Shown here: piece by piece, positions 1 through 8,590 of the stretch
How positions within the stretch are numbered: the stretch's first letter is position 1
How the letters are laid out: every line of letters begins with the position of its first letter
NCBI RefSeq assembly: GCF_900182935.1
Contig: NZ_FXUE01000001.1
Span: 620,001-684,000 of the forward strand
Reading direction: 5' to 3'
Source of the DNA: Fibrobacter sp. UWB10
Lineage (GTDB): Bacteria; Fibrobacterota; Fibrobacteria; Fibrobacterales; Fibrobacteraceae
Length of the DNA: 64,000 nucleotides
Program-made: the position numbers and the translations under genes
The notes under the pieces: generated by a model
What the model was told of the DNA's origin: nothing
Databases searched by the model: none
The model's input: only the letters and a program-made list of their open reading frames with translations

Positions 1-2
1 TG

Positions 3-1634
3 CTCAAGAAGCTTTCCAATTTCCCCGGCATCAAGGGACCGGTCGTAACCATCGTGATGGATGGTTTTGGTATCACTGATAAGGTCGAAGGCAACGCCAT
101 CAAGGCCGCCCGCACCCCGACTCTCGACAACCTCTTCAAGATGTACCCGAACGTGCTCCTGAAGGCTCACGGCCGCGCCGTGGGTATGCCGACCAACGAA
201 GACATGGGTAACTCCGAAGTGGGTCACAACGCTATCGGTGCTGGCCAGGTGTACAACCAGGGTGCCGCCCTCGTGCAGGACGCAATCGTCTCTGGCGACA
301 TCTTCGGCCGCGACGCTTGGAAGGAAATCGCCGGCAACGCCCGCGAAAAGAACACAGTGCTCCACTTCATCGGTCTCTTCAGCGACGGTAACGTTCACTC
401 CAACATTTCTCACCTGAAGGCCATGGTGGCCCAGGCCAAGAAGGAAGGCCTGAAGAAGGTCCGCGTGCACATCCTCCTCGACGGTCGTGACGTGCCGGAA
501 ACTTCCGCCCTCGATTACGTTGGCCCGTTCGAAAAGTTCCTCGACGAACTCCGCTCTCCGGAATTCGACGTTTGCATTGCTAGCGGCGGTGGCCGTATGC
601 AGATCACCATGGACCGTTACAACGCTAACTGGAAGATGGTGGAACTCGGCTGGAAGACCCACGTGCTCGGCGAAGGCCGCTACTTCGACAACGCCACCCA
701 GGCTATCGAAACCCTCCGTGGCGAAACCAAGGCTATTGACCAGGATCTCCCGCCGTTCGTGATTGCGAAGGATGGCCAGCCGGTCGGCACCATCAACGAC
801 GGCGACTCCGTGGTGTTCTTCAACTTCCGTGGCGACCGCGCCATCGAAATCACCCGCGCCTTCGAAGAAGAATCCTTCAACGAATTTGACCGCAAGCGCT
901 TCCCGCACGTCTGCTACGCTGGCATGCTCCAGTACGACGGCGACCTCAAGCTCCCGAACCGCTTCCTCGTTCCGCCTCCGGCCATCAAGGAAACCAGCGG
1001 CGAATGGCTCGCTGAAACGGGTGTCAAGCAGTTCGCTTGCTCCGAAACGCAGAAGTACGGCCACGTGACTTACTTCTGGAATGGTAACCGTTCCAGCAAG
1101 TTCGACGGCGAAACCTACCTCGAAATCGAATCTGACGTTGTTCCGTTCGAACAGCGCCCGTGGATGAAGGCAGCCGAAATCACCGACGCCATGATCGAAG
1201 CTTTGAAGAGCGGCAAGTACCAGACTCTCCGCTGCAACTTCCCGAACGGCGACATGGTGGGCCACACTGGTTCCTTCCGCGCTGCTACGATGGCTATCGA
1301 AGCTGTGGACATCGGCCTCGCCCGCTTGCTCCCGGTGATCGACGCCCTCGGTGGTGTTGCTATCATCACGGCTGACCACGGTAACGCCGACGAAATGTAC
1401 GAAATCGACAAGAAGACCGGCATGCCGAAGGTCAACAAGGACGGTTCCTTCAAGGCCAAGACGAGCCACACCCTCAACAAGGTGCCCTGCATCCTTTACG
1501 ATAACGTAACGGGCGGCAAGCTCGGCCTCAAGGAAGGCGACTGGGGTCTTTCGAACATCGCCGCCACGACCGCAAACCTCCTCGGCCTCGAAAAGCACGA
1601 GGCGTGGGATGATTCTATGCTCATCATCAAGTAA
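3..1634 (+). CDS. gpmI: 2,3-bisphosphoglycerate-independent phosphoglycerate mutase (5' partial)
   Basis: Glycolytic enzyme interconverting 3- and 2-phosphoglycerate in the cytoplasm, of the alkaline-phosphatase-like metalloenzyme family. The reading frame is open to the left edge; 543 codons are visible. The family usually begins about 10-20 residues before the VMDGFG metal-binding motif, so only a few residues are probably missing. Visible signatures are MGNSEVGHNAIGAG with the phospho-acceptor serine, DGRDVPETSALDY, SGGGRM, and the C-terminal metal motif ADHGNADEM. The GTG at position 54 could be taken as a start, but it falls inside the conserved N-terminal strand and is rejected. Codon use is strongly biased (GGC, AAG, CTC), as expected for a highly expressed gene. 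A bidirectional-looking terminator follows. Confidence 0.96.
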   Translation, partial: LKKLSNFPGIKGPVVTIVMDGFGITDKVEGNAIKAARTPTLDNLFKMYPNVLLKAHGRAVGMPTNEDMGNSEVGHNAIGAGQVYNQGAALVQDAIVSGDIFGRDAWKEIAGNAREKNTVLHFIGLFSDGNVHSNISHLKAMVAQAKKEGLKKVRVHILLDGRDVPETSALDYVGPFEKFLDELRSPEFDVCIASGGGRMQITMDRYNANWKMVELGWKTHVLGEGRYFDNATQAIETLRGETKAIDQDLPPFVIAKDGQPVGTINDGDSVVFFNFRGDRAIEITRAFEEESFNEFDRKRFPHVCYAGMLQYDGDLKLPNRFLVPPPAIKETSGEWLAETGVKQFACSETQKYGHVTYFWNGNRSSKFDGETYLEIESDVVPFEQRPWMKAAEITDAMIEALKSGKYQTLRCNFPNGDMVGHTGSFRAATMAIEAVDIGLARLLPVIDALGGVAIITADHGNADEMYEIDKKTGMPKVNKDGSFKAKTSHTLNKVPCILYDNVTGGKLGLKEGDWGLSNIAATTANLLGLEKHEAWDDSMLIIK

Positions 1635-1665
1635 TGAGCTTGCGACCAATCGTCGCAAAACCATT

Positions 1666-1697
1666 AAAAAAGGAACCCCGCAAGGGTTCCTTTTTTT
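1666..1697. terminator. Bidirectional rho-independent terminator
   Basis: Stem AAAGGAACCC / GGGTTCCTTT with a short CGCAA loop, flanked by A-runs on the left and T-runs on the right. It lies between the convergent gpmI and minus-strand secreted-protein genes, so it can serve both. Confidence 0.85.
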
Positions 1698-2217
1698 ATT
1701 TACCTAAAGTGCCGCGAGCGTATTCGTTGATGCAGGTGACGGCTTTGCGCTTGCAAGGCGTACTTTCATCGTAGAAGACGACGCGGTCATTGCGGAATAC
1801 TTCGCCGAAGATTTCTTTACCGGCGGCGTTGCTCGCCTTATTGTACTTGACATCGTAGAAAATGTCGGTGTCGCGGGTAACGACACGAATTTCGGCATCA
1901 ATCTTGTAGGCGCCGTGCGCCCCCTTCAGTTTAAAACCGTAAGGGATTTCATCCATCTTTAAGAACTTGAGGTTGGGAGCATCGAAATCGAGCTGCATCC
2001 AAGAACGGGCGCCACCCTTACTGCGAAGGTTAAACCAACCTTCTAGCGAGCCTTCGGTGCTTTCGTTGGCCGATTCCATGGCCATATTCAAACAAGCGAG
2101 ATATCCATCGCGAGCCAGCGATAGGTCTTCCTTGAATTCATGATAAGTGTCCATATCGCCATCGTAGGCAAAAAGCGGGGCAACACAACAAACTATTAGG
2201 AGAATAAGATATTTCAT
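1696..2217 (-). CDS. Secreted hypothetical protein
   Basis: 173 aa. I take the start at MKYLILLIVCC because it gives a clean Sec signal peptide (hydrophobic core residues 3-13, probable cleavage after LFAYA-like residues around 17). The longer frame beginning at 2262 adds an implausible leader. No recognisable domain. The mature part is mixed alpha/beta with two cysteines near the C-terminus (CKRKAVTC) that could form a disulfide. Likely periplasmic. Its stop lies at the edge of the shared terminator with gpmI. Function unknown. Confidence 0.7.
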   Translation of the reverse strand: MKYLILLIVCCVAPLFAYDGDMDTYHEFKEDLSLARDGYLACLNMAMESANESTEGSLEGWFNLRSKGGARSWMQLDFDAPNLKFLKMDEIPYGFKLKGAHGAYKIDAEIRVVTRDTDIFYDVKYNKASNAAGKEIFGEVFRNDRVVFYDESTPCKRKAVTCINEYARGTLGK

Positions 2218-2270
2218 ATTCTTAATGTAGAAAAAAAGTATTTGCGCCTTCTTCCCTTGCACACTTTTAC

Positions 2271-2278
2271 TATATTTA
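2271..2278 (+). promoter_or_regulatory. Probable promoter -7 element for tRNA-Leu
   Basis: TATATTTA lies 12 bp before the tRNA 5' end and matches the Bacteroidota-type TAnnTTTG box that recurs in this window. No convincing -33 element was found at the right distance. Confidence 0.4.
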
Positions 2279-2290
2279 GGCCACGCCCGA

Positions 2291-2373
<83 letters not shown>

Positions 2374-2397
2374 TTAACGGCAAACCAGGGAGCTCCT

Positions 2398-2826
2398 ATG
2401 ATTGAATTCTACCCGAACAGCATTTACTACCCGCGCGAAGCGGTCGAAGAAAAACTCGCCAAGGGCGAACTTCAGAAAACCGAAAAGCACCTGATGGGCT
2501 GGACGGAACGCCACCGCGGCGAAATCTGGGATTGTGCCCGAGACGATTCCGAAGATCCCACCGACGAAATCTTGCTTGACAACCTGCGTGCACTCTTGCT
2601 TTGCAAGGGTTCCTTGCAGCCGGCCGCCGAAATGGGCGACATGATCAAGGAAATCAAGAAAGAAGTCTGGTACCGCAACGAATCCCACCACGAAGACCCC
2701 AAGGAAGTGGCCGAAGAATGGCGCGCCAAGTACTTGGTCAAGTGGCGTGAAGCACGCATGTTCGAAGCGTTCATCTTGATTGAAAAACGCACCGCCGAAC
2801 TGCTCGCTATTTTAAAGAACAAGTAA
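2398..2826 (+). CDS. Conserved-looking hypothetical cytoplasmic protein
   Basis: 142 aa, no signal peptide or membrane segment, acidic and helix-rich with many E/K/R heptad-like stretches in the C-terminal half. The start ATG at 2398 follows GGGAGCTCCT, a weak Shine-Dalgarno. It begins only 24 bp after the tRNA-Leu gene, so the two may be co-transcribed. The longer open frame runs back through the tRNA and is not real. Codon use resembles the neighbours. No family recognised. Confidence 0.65.
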   Translation: MIEFYPNSIYYPREAVEEKLAKGELQKTEKHLMGWTERHRGEIWDCARDDSEDPTDEILLDNLRALLLCKGSLQPAAEMGDMIKEIKKEVWYRNESHHEDPKEVAEEWRAKYLVKWREARMFEAFILIEKRTAELLAILKNK

Positions 2827-3330
2827 TTAGTAGTCTATTTTCCAAGCGATTGGAACCCAAGCTACAAAGCGTCCGCTTTCACTACGCGGATAGCGCCAAT
2901 AGGTCTGGATTTGCGAAAGCACCAGGCCTTTAAAATTGTCGTCATGCACATTGGTAAAAAGGATTTCTGGCGAGAACACGCCTAGAGAATCAAGCGTGAG
3001 CTTGATGCCCATAATTGCATGCGGAGAATCGCTTTTGAAATTCTTGTTGTTCGACTTGAAAAATGCCGCCGAAGCAAAATGGAGGCTTGCAGCGCGACCC
3101 TGCAAGAATTTTTCAAACTGCAAAATGTCGCGGCCGGCCGAATTTTCGAGCACATAAATGTCTTCGAGCGAAGGCATGACAACGCGGCCCGTAAAGCCCT
3201 TTTGCAAACCAACTTCCGGAACGGGTTCCGATTCAACGGACGGCACCGGCGTATACAGGTGCACCCTGGAAAGCGCGAACAGCATGCCCGCAAAAACTAG
3301 AATCATGAAATATATCGGCAAGTTGCGCAT
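2827..3330 (-). CDS. Membrane-anchored protein with AgmX/PglI- or TonB-like C-terminus (tentative)
   Basis: 167 aa. One N-terminal membrane anchor (about residues 5-22, IYFMILVFAGMLFALSRV) followed by a periplasmic domain. The C-terminal section (LDSLGV..I..TNVHDDNFKGLVLSQIQ.YWRYP) has the shape of the C-terminal domain in AgmX/PglI/TonB-like proteins, a weak resemblance by eye. ATG preceded by AGGAC. It lies 9 bp after the stop-to-start junction with recJ on the opposite side (recJ ends at 3340) and may be in the recJ-holB transcription direction. It converges with the hypothetical gene ending at 2826. Confidence 0.6.
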   Translation of the reverse strand: MRNLPIYFMILVFAGMLFALSRVHLYTPVPSVESEPVPEVGLQKGFTGRVVMPSLEDIYVLENSAGRDILQFEKFLQGRAASLHFASAAFFKSNNKNFKSDSPHAIMGIKLTLDSLGVFSPEILFTNVHDDNFKGLVLSQIQTYWRYPRSESGRFVAWVPIAWKIDY

Positions 3331-3339
3331 AGTGTTGTC

Positions 3340-5133
3340 CTAGTTGTTTTCGGAACAAGGTTCAATAAAAGGTTCAATCGCCTTGACACAAAGCTGCAAG
3401 GATTTACGGTCGTTAAAATAATTCCAAGTCGGTTCAAAAATCACCGATACAGGCTTGCTGAGCAGGCTCTTGTACTTGCGAAGTCCAAAACCGATGGCGG
3501 GATACACGCGGCTCCCTGCCTGCGAAATATCCATTTGCAGGTGTCCGCCCTTGAGTTCACGAAGCCTGTGGATTTTCACGTTGTCGGCGCGAAAAGTCGG
3601 ATACGGGAAGTTTCCACTAAACGGTTCTAACAAATCGATAAAGTCGAGAATCGAAATCAGCTGGTTCTTATTCGCGTTGCCTGCACCGTAATCGCTCGGC
3701 GCCATATACTGCGAAGCTTCGACAATCAGTTCGTTGAGAGAAATGCAAATGTCGTAGGAGCAAGGAGCGGCTTCGCCTTCGCATTCTTCGGTGCCGGTAT
3801 AATTCTGGCTTGCGGCAGAAACTTCCAAGCGCTTGCGGAGTTCATCGATTTTGTCAGCCGGAAGCGAAAAACCTGCAGCGTTAGCATGCCCACCCCAGCG
3901 ATCAAAAAGTTCGCGGGATTCAAACAAAGCCTTGTGCCAGTTAAAGCCAGGAACTGCGCGGGCACTTGCATGCGCCATGCCATCTTGGATAGAAAGCACT
4001 GCCGTCGGGCGGTGGTATTCTTGAGCAAGCTTTGCCGCCACAATTCCAATCACGCCTACATGCCAGCCATTACCTGCAACCACAATCACGGTCGGAAGCT
4101 TGTCGCCATACATGGCCGTCATTTGCTCTTGCGCCATTTCGGTGATTTCAGCTTCTTTCTGTTTGCGTTTGCTGTTCCATTCGCGAAGTTCCGCCATCAA
4201 GGCATTCGCGGTCGCCATATTCGGGCTGAGCAAAAGTTTGAGAGCCGGGTCCGGGCGCTCCATGCGACCGGGCGCATTCAGGAGCGGAGCAAACTTGTAC
4301 ATGACATCAATGCCGCCCACGCTGCCGTGGCCCTTCATCAAGTTGCTGTACATTTCTTGAAGTCCCGGCCAGTGGCTGCTTTCAATGGACTTGAGGCCCG
4401 CCTTGGTAAAGGCGCGGTTTTCAGGAGTCATCGAGACAAGGTCAGCAAGCGTACCGAGTGCCACCAAGTCCAAGAACTTGGTCGGTTCGGGCATTGAAAG
4501 CTTGGAGTACAGGGCGCAAATAAATTTGTACGAAACGCCCACGCCGCAAAGTTCCGGATTCGGGTAGGAATCGCCTTCTTGATGCGGGTCCAAGAGTACA
4601 TCGCATTCCGGCAGTCCATCGCCCGAAGGCTGGTGGTGGTCTATGACCAACACCGACATTCCATAACTCTTGGCCAAAGCAATTTCGGCATTTGCGGTAA
4701 TGCCCGTGTCGACGGTAATCACATAACGGGCACCCGCCTGGTGCATTTCTTCAACGGCGGATGCTGAAAGCCCATAGCCATCGCCAAAGCGGTTCGGGAG
4801 TCGCCAGTCAGACTCCATGCCAAGTTCGGCAAGAGCACGCGTCATGAGCGTGACAGCCGACATACCATCCAGATCGTAGTCACCAAAGACAAAAACTTTT
4901 TCGTGCTTTTCACGAATTTTCAAAAGCCACTCGACAGCGGCATCCATGCCCTTCATCAGGAACGGGTCAAGTACATCGCCCGAGTTACCGCACAGCATGC
5001 GGTGGGCTTCGGACACAGAGCAGACTCCGCGAGACACCAAGAAGCGCGCCACCACGTGGGGAATGCGCAAGCTCTTCGACATCGAAGAGGCCAAGTGCTC
5101 GTTCAGGACTGCTTCTGTAGATTCTTGAGCCAT
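3340..5133 (-). CDS. recJ: Single-stranded-DNA-specific exonuclease RecJ
   Basis: 597 aa. 5'-3' ssDNA exonuclease used in recombination and mismatch/base-excision repair, DHH superfamily, two-metal catalysis. The motifs are in order: FGDYDLDG (D85, D87, D89), VDTGITA (about 141-147), IDHHQP (D165-H166-H167), ALGTLADLVSM, and the DHHA1-region signature APLLNAPGRMERPD. Length is normal for bacterial RecJ. The start codon lies 1 bp after the holB stop, so it is translationally coupled to holB in the run ftsX-envC-holB-recJ. Confidence 0.95.
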   Translation of the reverse strand: MAQESTEAVLNEHLASSMSKSLRIPHVVARFLVSRGVCSVSEAHRMLCGNSGDVLDPFLMKGMDAAVEWLLKIREKHEKVFVFGDYDLDGMSAVTLMTRALAELGMESDWRLPNRFGDGYGLSASAVEEMHQAGARYVITVDTGITANAEIALAKSYGMSVLVIDHHQPSGDGLPECDVLLDPHQEGDSYPNPELCGVGVSYKFICALYSKLSMPEPTKFLDLVALGTLADLVSMTPENRAFTKAGLKSIESSHWPGLQEMYSNLMKGHGSVGGIDVMYKFAPLLNAPGRMERPDPALKLLLSPNMATANALMAELREWNSKRKQKEAEITEMAQEQMTAMYGDKLPTVIVVAGNGWHVGVIGIVAAKLAQEYHRPTAVLSIQDGMAHASARAVPGFNWHKALFESRELFDRWGGHANAAGFSLPADKIDELRKRLEVSAASQNYTGTEECEGEAAPCSYDICISLNELIVEASQYMAPSDYGAGNANKNQLISILDFIDLLEPFSGNFPYPTFRADNVKIHRLRELKGGHLQMDISQAGSRVYPAIGFGLRKYKSLLSKPVSVIFEPTWNYFNDRKSLQLCVKAIEPFIEPCSENN

Positions 5134-5134
5134 T

Positions 5135-6259
5135 TTATTTATAGCCCTCGAAAAGCTTGAGCGACAGGCTCTGCAGGCACATGGTCGCTGTCACACGACG
5201 AGACTCGATTCTGGACATGGTTTCCTGCACTGCGACAAGCGCAAGTTCCAAGGCGGTTGCATCGACCCGCGGGAAATTCGAAAGGCCGACAGAGGTCGTG
5301 GTTTCGGGCATTCGCAAGCGAGCCCCCGCCTGTTCTCGCAACAAGTCTGCCAGCAAGAATGAAAGCACTTCCAAGAATCGGTTCGCTTCGTAGGCATCTT
5401 CAAGCGCCGAGTCCTTGAGTTCCATGAACAAGTCGGTATAGTTATTGCGCAGGGAATGCAGCACGAAATCAGCCGCAAGCTTGCACCAGACCTTGGCATG
5501 CTCGGCGTAATAAAGCGCCTTGCCCGGAGAGCCAACGGCAAGCCCGATGACATCGTCGCTCAAAGTAGATTCATCAAATTCTTCGCCCGCGACGCGCAAG
5601 ACTTCCGACTTCACTTCTTCGTCGGAGAGCGGCAACAAGTGGAGCGCCAGACAGCGTGAACGGATTGTCTGAAGCATCTTTTCGCGGGAATTGGTCGTCA
5701 AAATAAAGTACGTGTTCGGCGGGACTTCTTCGAGCGTTTTAAGGAACGCGTTTGCCGCCGATTCGTTCATGCGGTCCGCTTCGGCGATAATCACCGTGCG
5801 CACGCGGTCGCCCTTCATGGCAAAGCTCGACGTCATCATACGAATGAGGTCGACCGAAATGAAGGCGCCTGTCGAAAAAACATCGACCCGGTACGGGTTC
5901 TTCTGGATTTCTTCGATATAAGACTTCTTGAAGTCCTCGATGGTTTTCGCCTTGCTGCCGGCAGAAACATCGTCGGAACTGCGGGCATGGGCCTCGGCCG
6001 ATTCCATGGGAACGACCCAGCCATCGGTTGCGCCACTATCCATTGCCATGCGGCAACCAAAACAATGTCCGCAGGGGCGCATATTCGGATCGGTACACTG
6101 GAGCGCCTTCGCAATTTCCATCGCGAGCCATTTCTTGCCGATTCCGGCAGGGCCATCAATCAAGATTGACTGCGGAAAGCGGTTCTCACGGAGCGCCGAC
6201 ATCAAGCGGATGCGGGCACGTTCTTGAGAGGCAGGACCATTTAACGTATATTCGATCAT
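5135..6259 (-). CDS. holB: DNA polymerase III delta' subunit
   Basis: 374 aa. Clamp-loader subunit of the AAA+ family. Seen: Walker-A-like GPAGIGKKW near residue 40, a four-cysteine zinc module (C..PCGHCFGC) typical of delta'/DnaX proteins, sensor/arginine region IIAEADRMNESAANAFLKTLEEVPPNTYFILTT, and SRC of the SRC motif (RSRCLALHL). I choose the ATG at 6259 because it overlaps the upstream gene's stop as TAATG, a coupling arrangement; an ATG 15 bp upstream would overlap more and lacks support. Confidence 0.93.
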   Translation of the reverse strand: MIEYTLNGPASQERARIRLMSALRENRFPQSILIDGPAGIGKKWLAMEIAKALQCTDPNMRPCGHCFGCRMAMDSGATDGWVVPMESAEAHARSSDDVSAGSKAKTIEDFKKSYIEEIQKNPYRVDVFSTGAFISVDLIRMMTSSFAMKGDRVRTVIIAEADRMNESAANAFLKTLEEVPPNTYFILTTNSREKMLQTIRSRCLALHLLPLSDEEVKSEVLRVAGEEFDESTLSDDVIGLAVGSPGKALYYAEHAKVWCKLAADFVLHSLRNNYTDLFMELKDSALEDAYEANRFLEVLSFLLADLLREQAGARLRMPETTTSVGLSNFPRVDATALELALVAVQETMSRIESRRVTATMCLQSLSLKLFEGYK

Positions 6260-7662
6260 TACTGTTTTAACCACTGCAAGGGGTCCACGGTTTGTGTACC
6301 CTCGCTCACTTGGAAGTACAATTTAATTCCATTTAACGAAGCAACATCGCCCACTTCGCCAATTTCTTCGCAATTTCGCACCTCTTTGCCCTCTTGTACG
6401 CGAATTGACTTGAGGTGACCATAAACGGAGTAGGTTCCGCCCGCATGTTCGATAATCACCGAGGGCCCACGGCCATCGATTTCGCCCACCATGACGACAG
6501 AACCTGCCGCTGCGGCACGGACTGCCTCGCCGCGTTTGCCGCGGATTTCAACACCCAAGTTACGCGTCATAATGTGGAGTACCGGATGTTCTTGCAAACC
6601 ATATTGGCTGATAATGTTACCCTTGAGCGGCGTACACTTGGGGCCCTTTACCGATTCGGCCACCGTAACTTTCGGCTTTTCCACCTTCTTGGCAGGCGCC
6701 TTCGTGTCTTTCTTTTTGCCCTTGTCCGCCTTTTCCTTTGCCTTACGGGCGGCTTCATCTTTCTTGGTCTGCTCGATTTCTTTCTTGCGTTTTTCTTCGA
6801 GTTTCTTGATGAGCGCAAGCATAGTCTTCTGGTTCTGTTCGAATTCCTTGAGGGCGCGGCGCTGCATGTTCTGGTCATGCTTTAAGGACATGAGCATTTT
6901 TTCTTGCCCGCTCATCTGTGTTACAAGACCCTTTTCTTCGGCAGCCTTCTTGGTACGCAACTGCTTGAGGTCCGAAAGGTGTGCGCTTTCCGACTGTTTC
7001 TTTTCGTCGCGTTCTTGCACCAGCTGTTGCAACACTTCGACCTCTTGCTGGTCCTGATTCAGAATGTGGTGCACCCAGTACACCTGGCGGTCGGGGCTAC
7101 CTTCTTGCGTGAGCAAACTGTAAAGCACGCGGGCTTCGCTATTGCGACCGCTAATGTAGAGCGTGCGGATTCGCTTTCTCATGGCTTCGCGGCGGGTCTC
7201 GATTTTGCGGTCCAAGGAATCAATGTCTGCCGTAAGTTGCACAAGCGCCCGTTCCAGCATGACTTCGCTCTTGGAAAGTTCCGAAAGGTAGGTACGCGTC
7301 TGGTTCAGGTTCTGGTCGAGAATCGAAATCGTGTTCAGCACGCCCTTTTCTTCGGTTTCAAGAAGAGCGAGTTCCTGGCGCTTTTTCGCAAGGTCCGATT
7401 CCAACTTTTTCAAAGCATTTTTCTGTTCGTTAATCTGGGCGTCGGTCTTTTTCGTGGCCGACGACTTAGAGGCATTCTTGGAGGACGCCTTTACCGAAGA
7501 CTTTGTCGGTTTCTTCGTCGAAGCATTTTTCGCCGGAGTATTCTTAGCAGTCGACTTTGCAGGGGCACTCTTGGTGTTTTTTGCGGCAGGCTTTGCATAG
7601 GCGTTTTCAGCCCCAAGCCCAAGCAGCAAGCAAAACAGCAAGACGACAAGCCGCATCATCAT
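6259..7662 (-). CDS. EnvC-like murein hydrolase activator (coiled coil + degenerate LytM/M23)
   Basis: 467 aa secreted protein. Signal peptide 1-24 (LVVLLFCLLLGLGAENAYA). A Lys/Ala/Ser-rich linker covers about 25-75, a long coiled coil about 75-320, and a C-terminal LytM (peptidase M23) domain about 345-465. The LytM domain looks catalytically dead: the HxxxD metal site is replaced by NLGVE, and the HxH region reads KLYFQ. One histidine remains in VYGHL. This matches EnvC-type proteins, which activate amidases rather than cut. The start overlaps the ftsX stop as ATGA, and FtsX is the known membrane partner of EnvC, which supports the call. Confidence 0.88.
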   Translation of the reverse strand: MMMRLVVLLFCLLLGLGAENAYAKPAAKNTKSAPAKSTAKNTPAKNASTKKPTKSSVKASSKNASKSSATKKTDAQINEQKNALKKLESDLAKKRQELALLETEEKGVLNTISILDQNLNQTRTYLSELSKSEVMLERALVQLTADIDSLDRKIETRREAMRKRIRTLYISGRNSEARVLYSLLTQEGSPDRQVYWVHHILNQDQQEVEVLQQLVQERDEKKQSESAHLSDLKQLRTKKAAEEKGLVTQMSGQEKMLMSLKHDQNMQRRALKEFEQNQKTMLALIKKLEEKRKKEIEQTKKDEAARKAKEKADKGKKKDTKAPAKKVEKPKVTVAESVKGPKCTPLKGNIISQYGLQEHPVLHIMTRNLGVEIRGKRGEAVRAAAAGSVVMVGEIDGRGPSVIIEHAGGTYSVYGHLKSIRVQEGKEVRNCEEIGEVGDVASLNGIKLYFQVSEGTQTVDPLQWLKQ

Positions 7663-8546
7663 TCCTGTTCATTGCGCTTAATCGAAAGGAATTCGCGCAC
7701 CGTGCGGAAACTAAAGTAGCCCGAAAGAGCCGTGACCAAGACAACCACCAAGAACAGGCCTGTTCCAAGGCCAGTCAAGTTTGCCGCTACAATCGGGAAC
7801 GCATCTGCCACCGAGTTCAAAACGACGGCCAGCAAGATGACGGCAAGACCGCTACCGACCAAGCCCTGGAATGCGCCCTGCAGCACAAACGGAAATTCGA
7901 TAAAGAAGTGGCTACCGCCCGCATACTTCATGTTTTCGACCAAGAGCCTGCGGGACAGAAGCGAAAGTCTTACAGAGTTGCAGATAATGAGCGACAGCGT
8001 AAACAAGAGCAATACGCTAACGCATATCGGCCAAAAAATCATGCGGAACTTCCAGGCGGCAATTTTTTCGACCCATTCGACAGGCGCCTGGACTTCTTCG
8101 AAAATTTCAGTGCGGGCTAAATTGTTCTTGACCTCAATCAATGTGGCCGGGTTCTTGTTTTCTTCACCAAGAGTCACCCTGAAAAACGGCGGAATCGGGT
8201 TTCCTTCAACCAGGTCGAGCATTTCGCCGGAAAAATGCCTGCGGAAATCGGCCAAAGCGGAATCGGCGCTCACAAAAGTCACAGAATCAATAAACTTGGT
8301 GTGTTCCAGGCGATTCTGAATCACCTGCAGGGAATCTTCGTCGACCGATTCGGGCAAGAACGCTTCGACAGCATACAGGTTCCTTTCCATCGAAAGAACG
8401 CGCATGACCGCCCCGAAAGCGGTAAACGAAGCCGCCAAAAGCAGCGAACACAGGAATATGGTGGCAAACGACGGTAAAATCACCGTGCGGTGCTGCCGCA
8501 TTCCGCGAAAAGATTCCGATATTAAATAGCCAAGTTGTCCGAGCAC
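7659..8546 (-). CDS. ftsX: Cell-division ABC transporter permease FtsX
   Basis: 295 aa, four membrane segments (about 24-46, 170-192, 217-240, 262-285) with a large periplasmic loop after TM1 containing the family motif NPIPPFF (NPLPASF-like). FtsX with ATPase FtsE transmits a signal to EnvC-type activators during division. It is the first gene of the minus-strand run ftsX-envC-holB-recJ. The start is GTG at 8546, only 5 bp after a TATAATTC promoter-like box (8552-8559), so the mRNA may be nearly leaderless. ftsE is not adjacent and not in this window. Confidence 0.92.
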   Translation of the reverse strand: MLGQLGYLISESFRGMRQHRTVILPSFATIFLCSLLLAASFTAFGAVMRVLSMERNLYAVEAFLPESVDEDSLQVIQNRLEHTKFIDSVTFVSADSALADFRRHFSGEMLDLVEGNPIPPFFRVTLGEENKNPATLIEVKNNLARTEIFEEVQAPVEWVEKIAAWKFRMIFWPICVSVLLLFTLSLIICNSVRLSLLSRRLLVENMKYAGGSHFFIEFPFVLQGAFQGLVGSGLAVILLAVVLNSVADAFPIVAANLTGLGTGLFLVVVLVTALSGYFSFRTVREFLSIKRNEQE

Positions 8547-8590
8547 GGAGTGAATTATAACTAAATTTTAGACAGTCATTCGAGAGTTCT

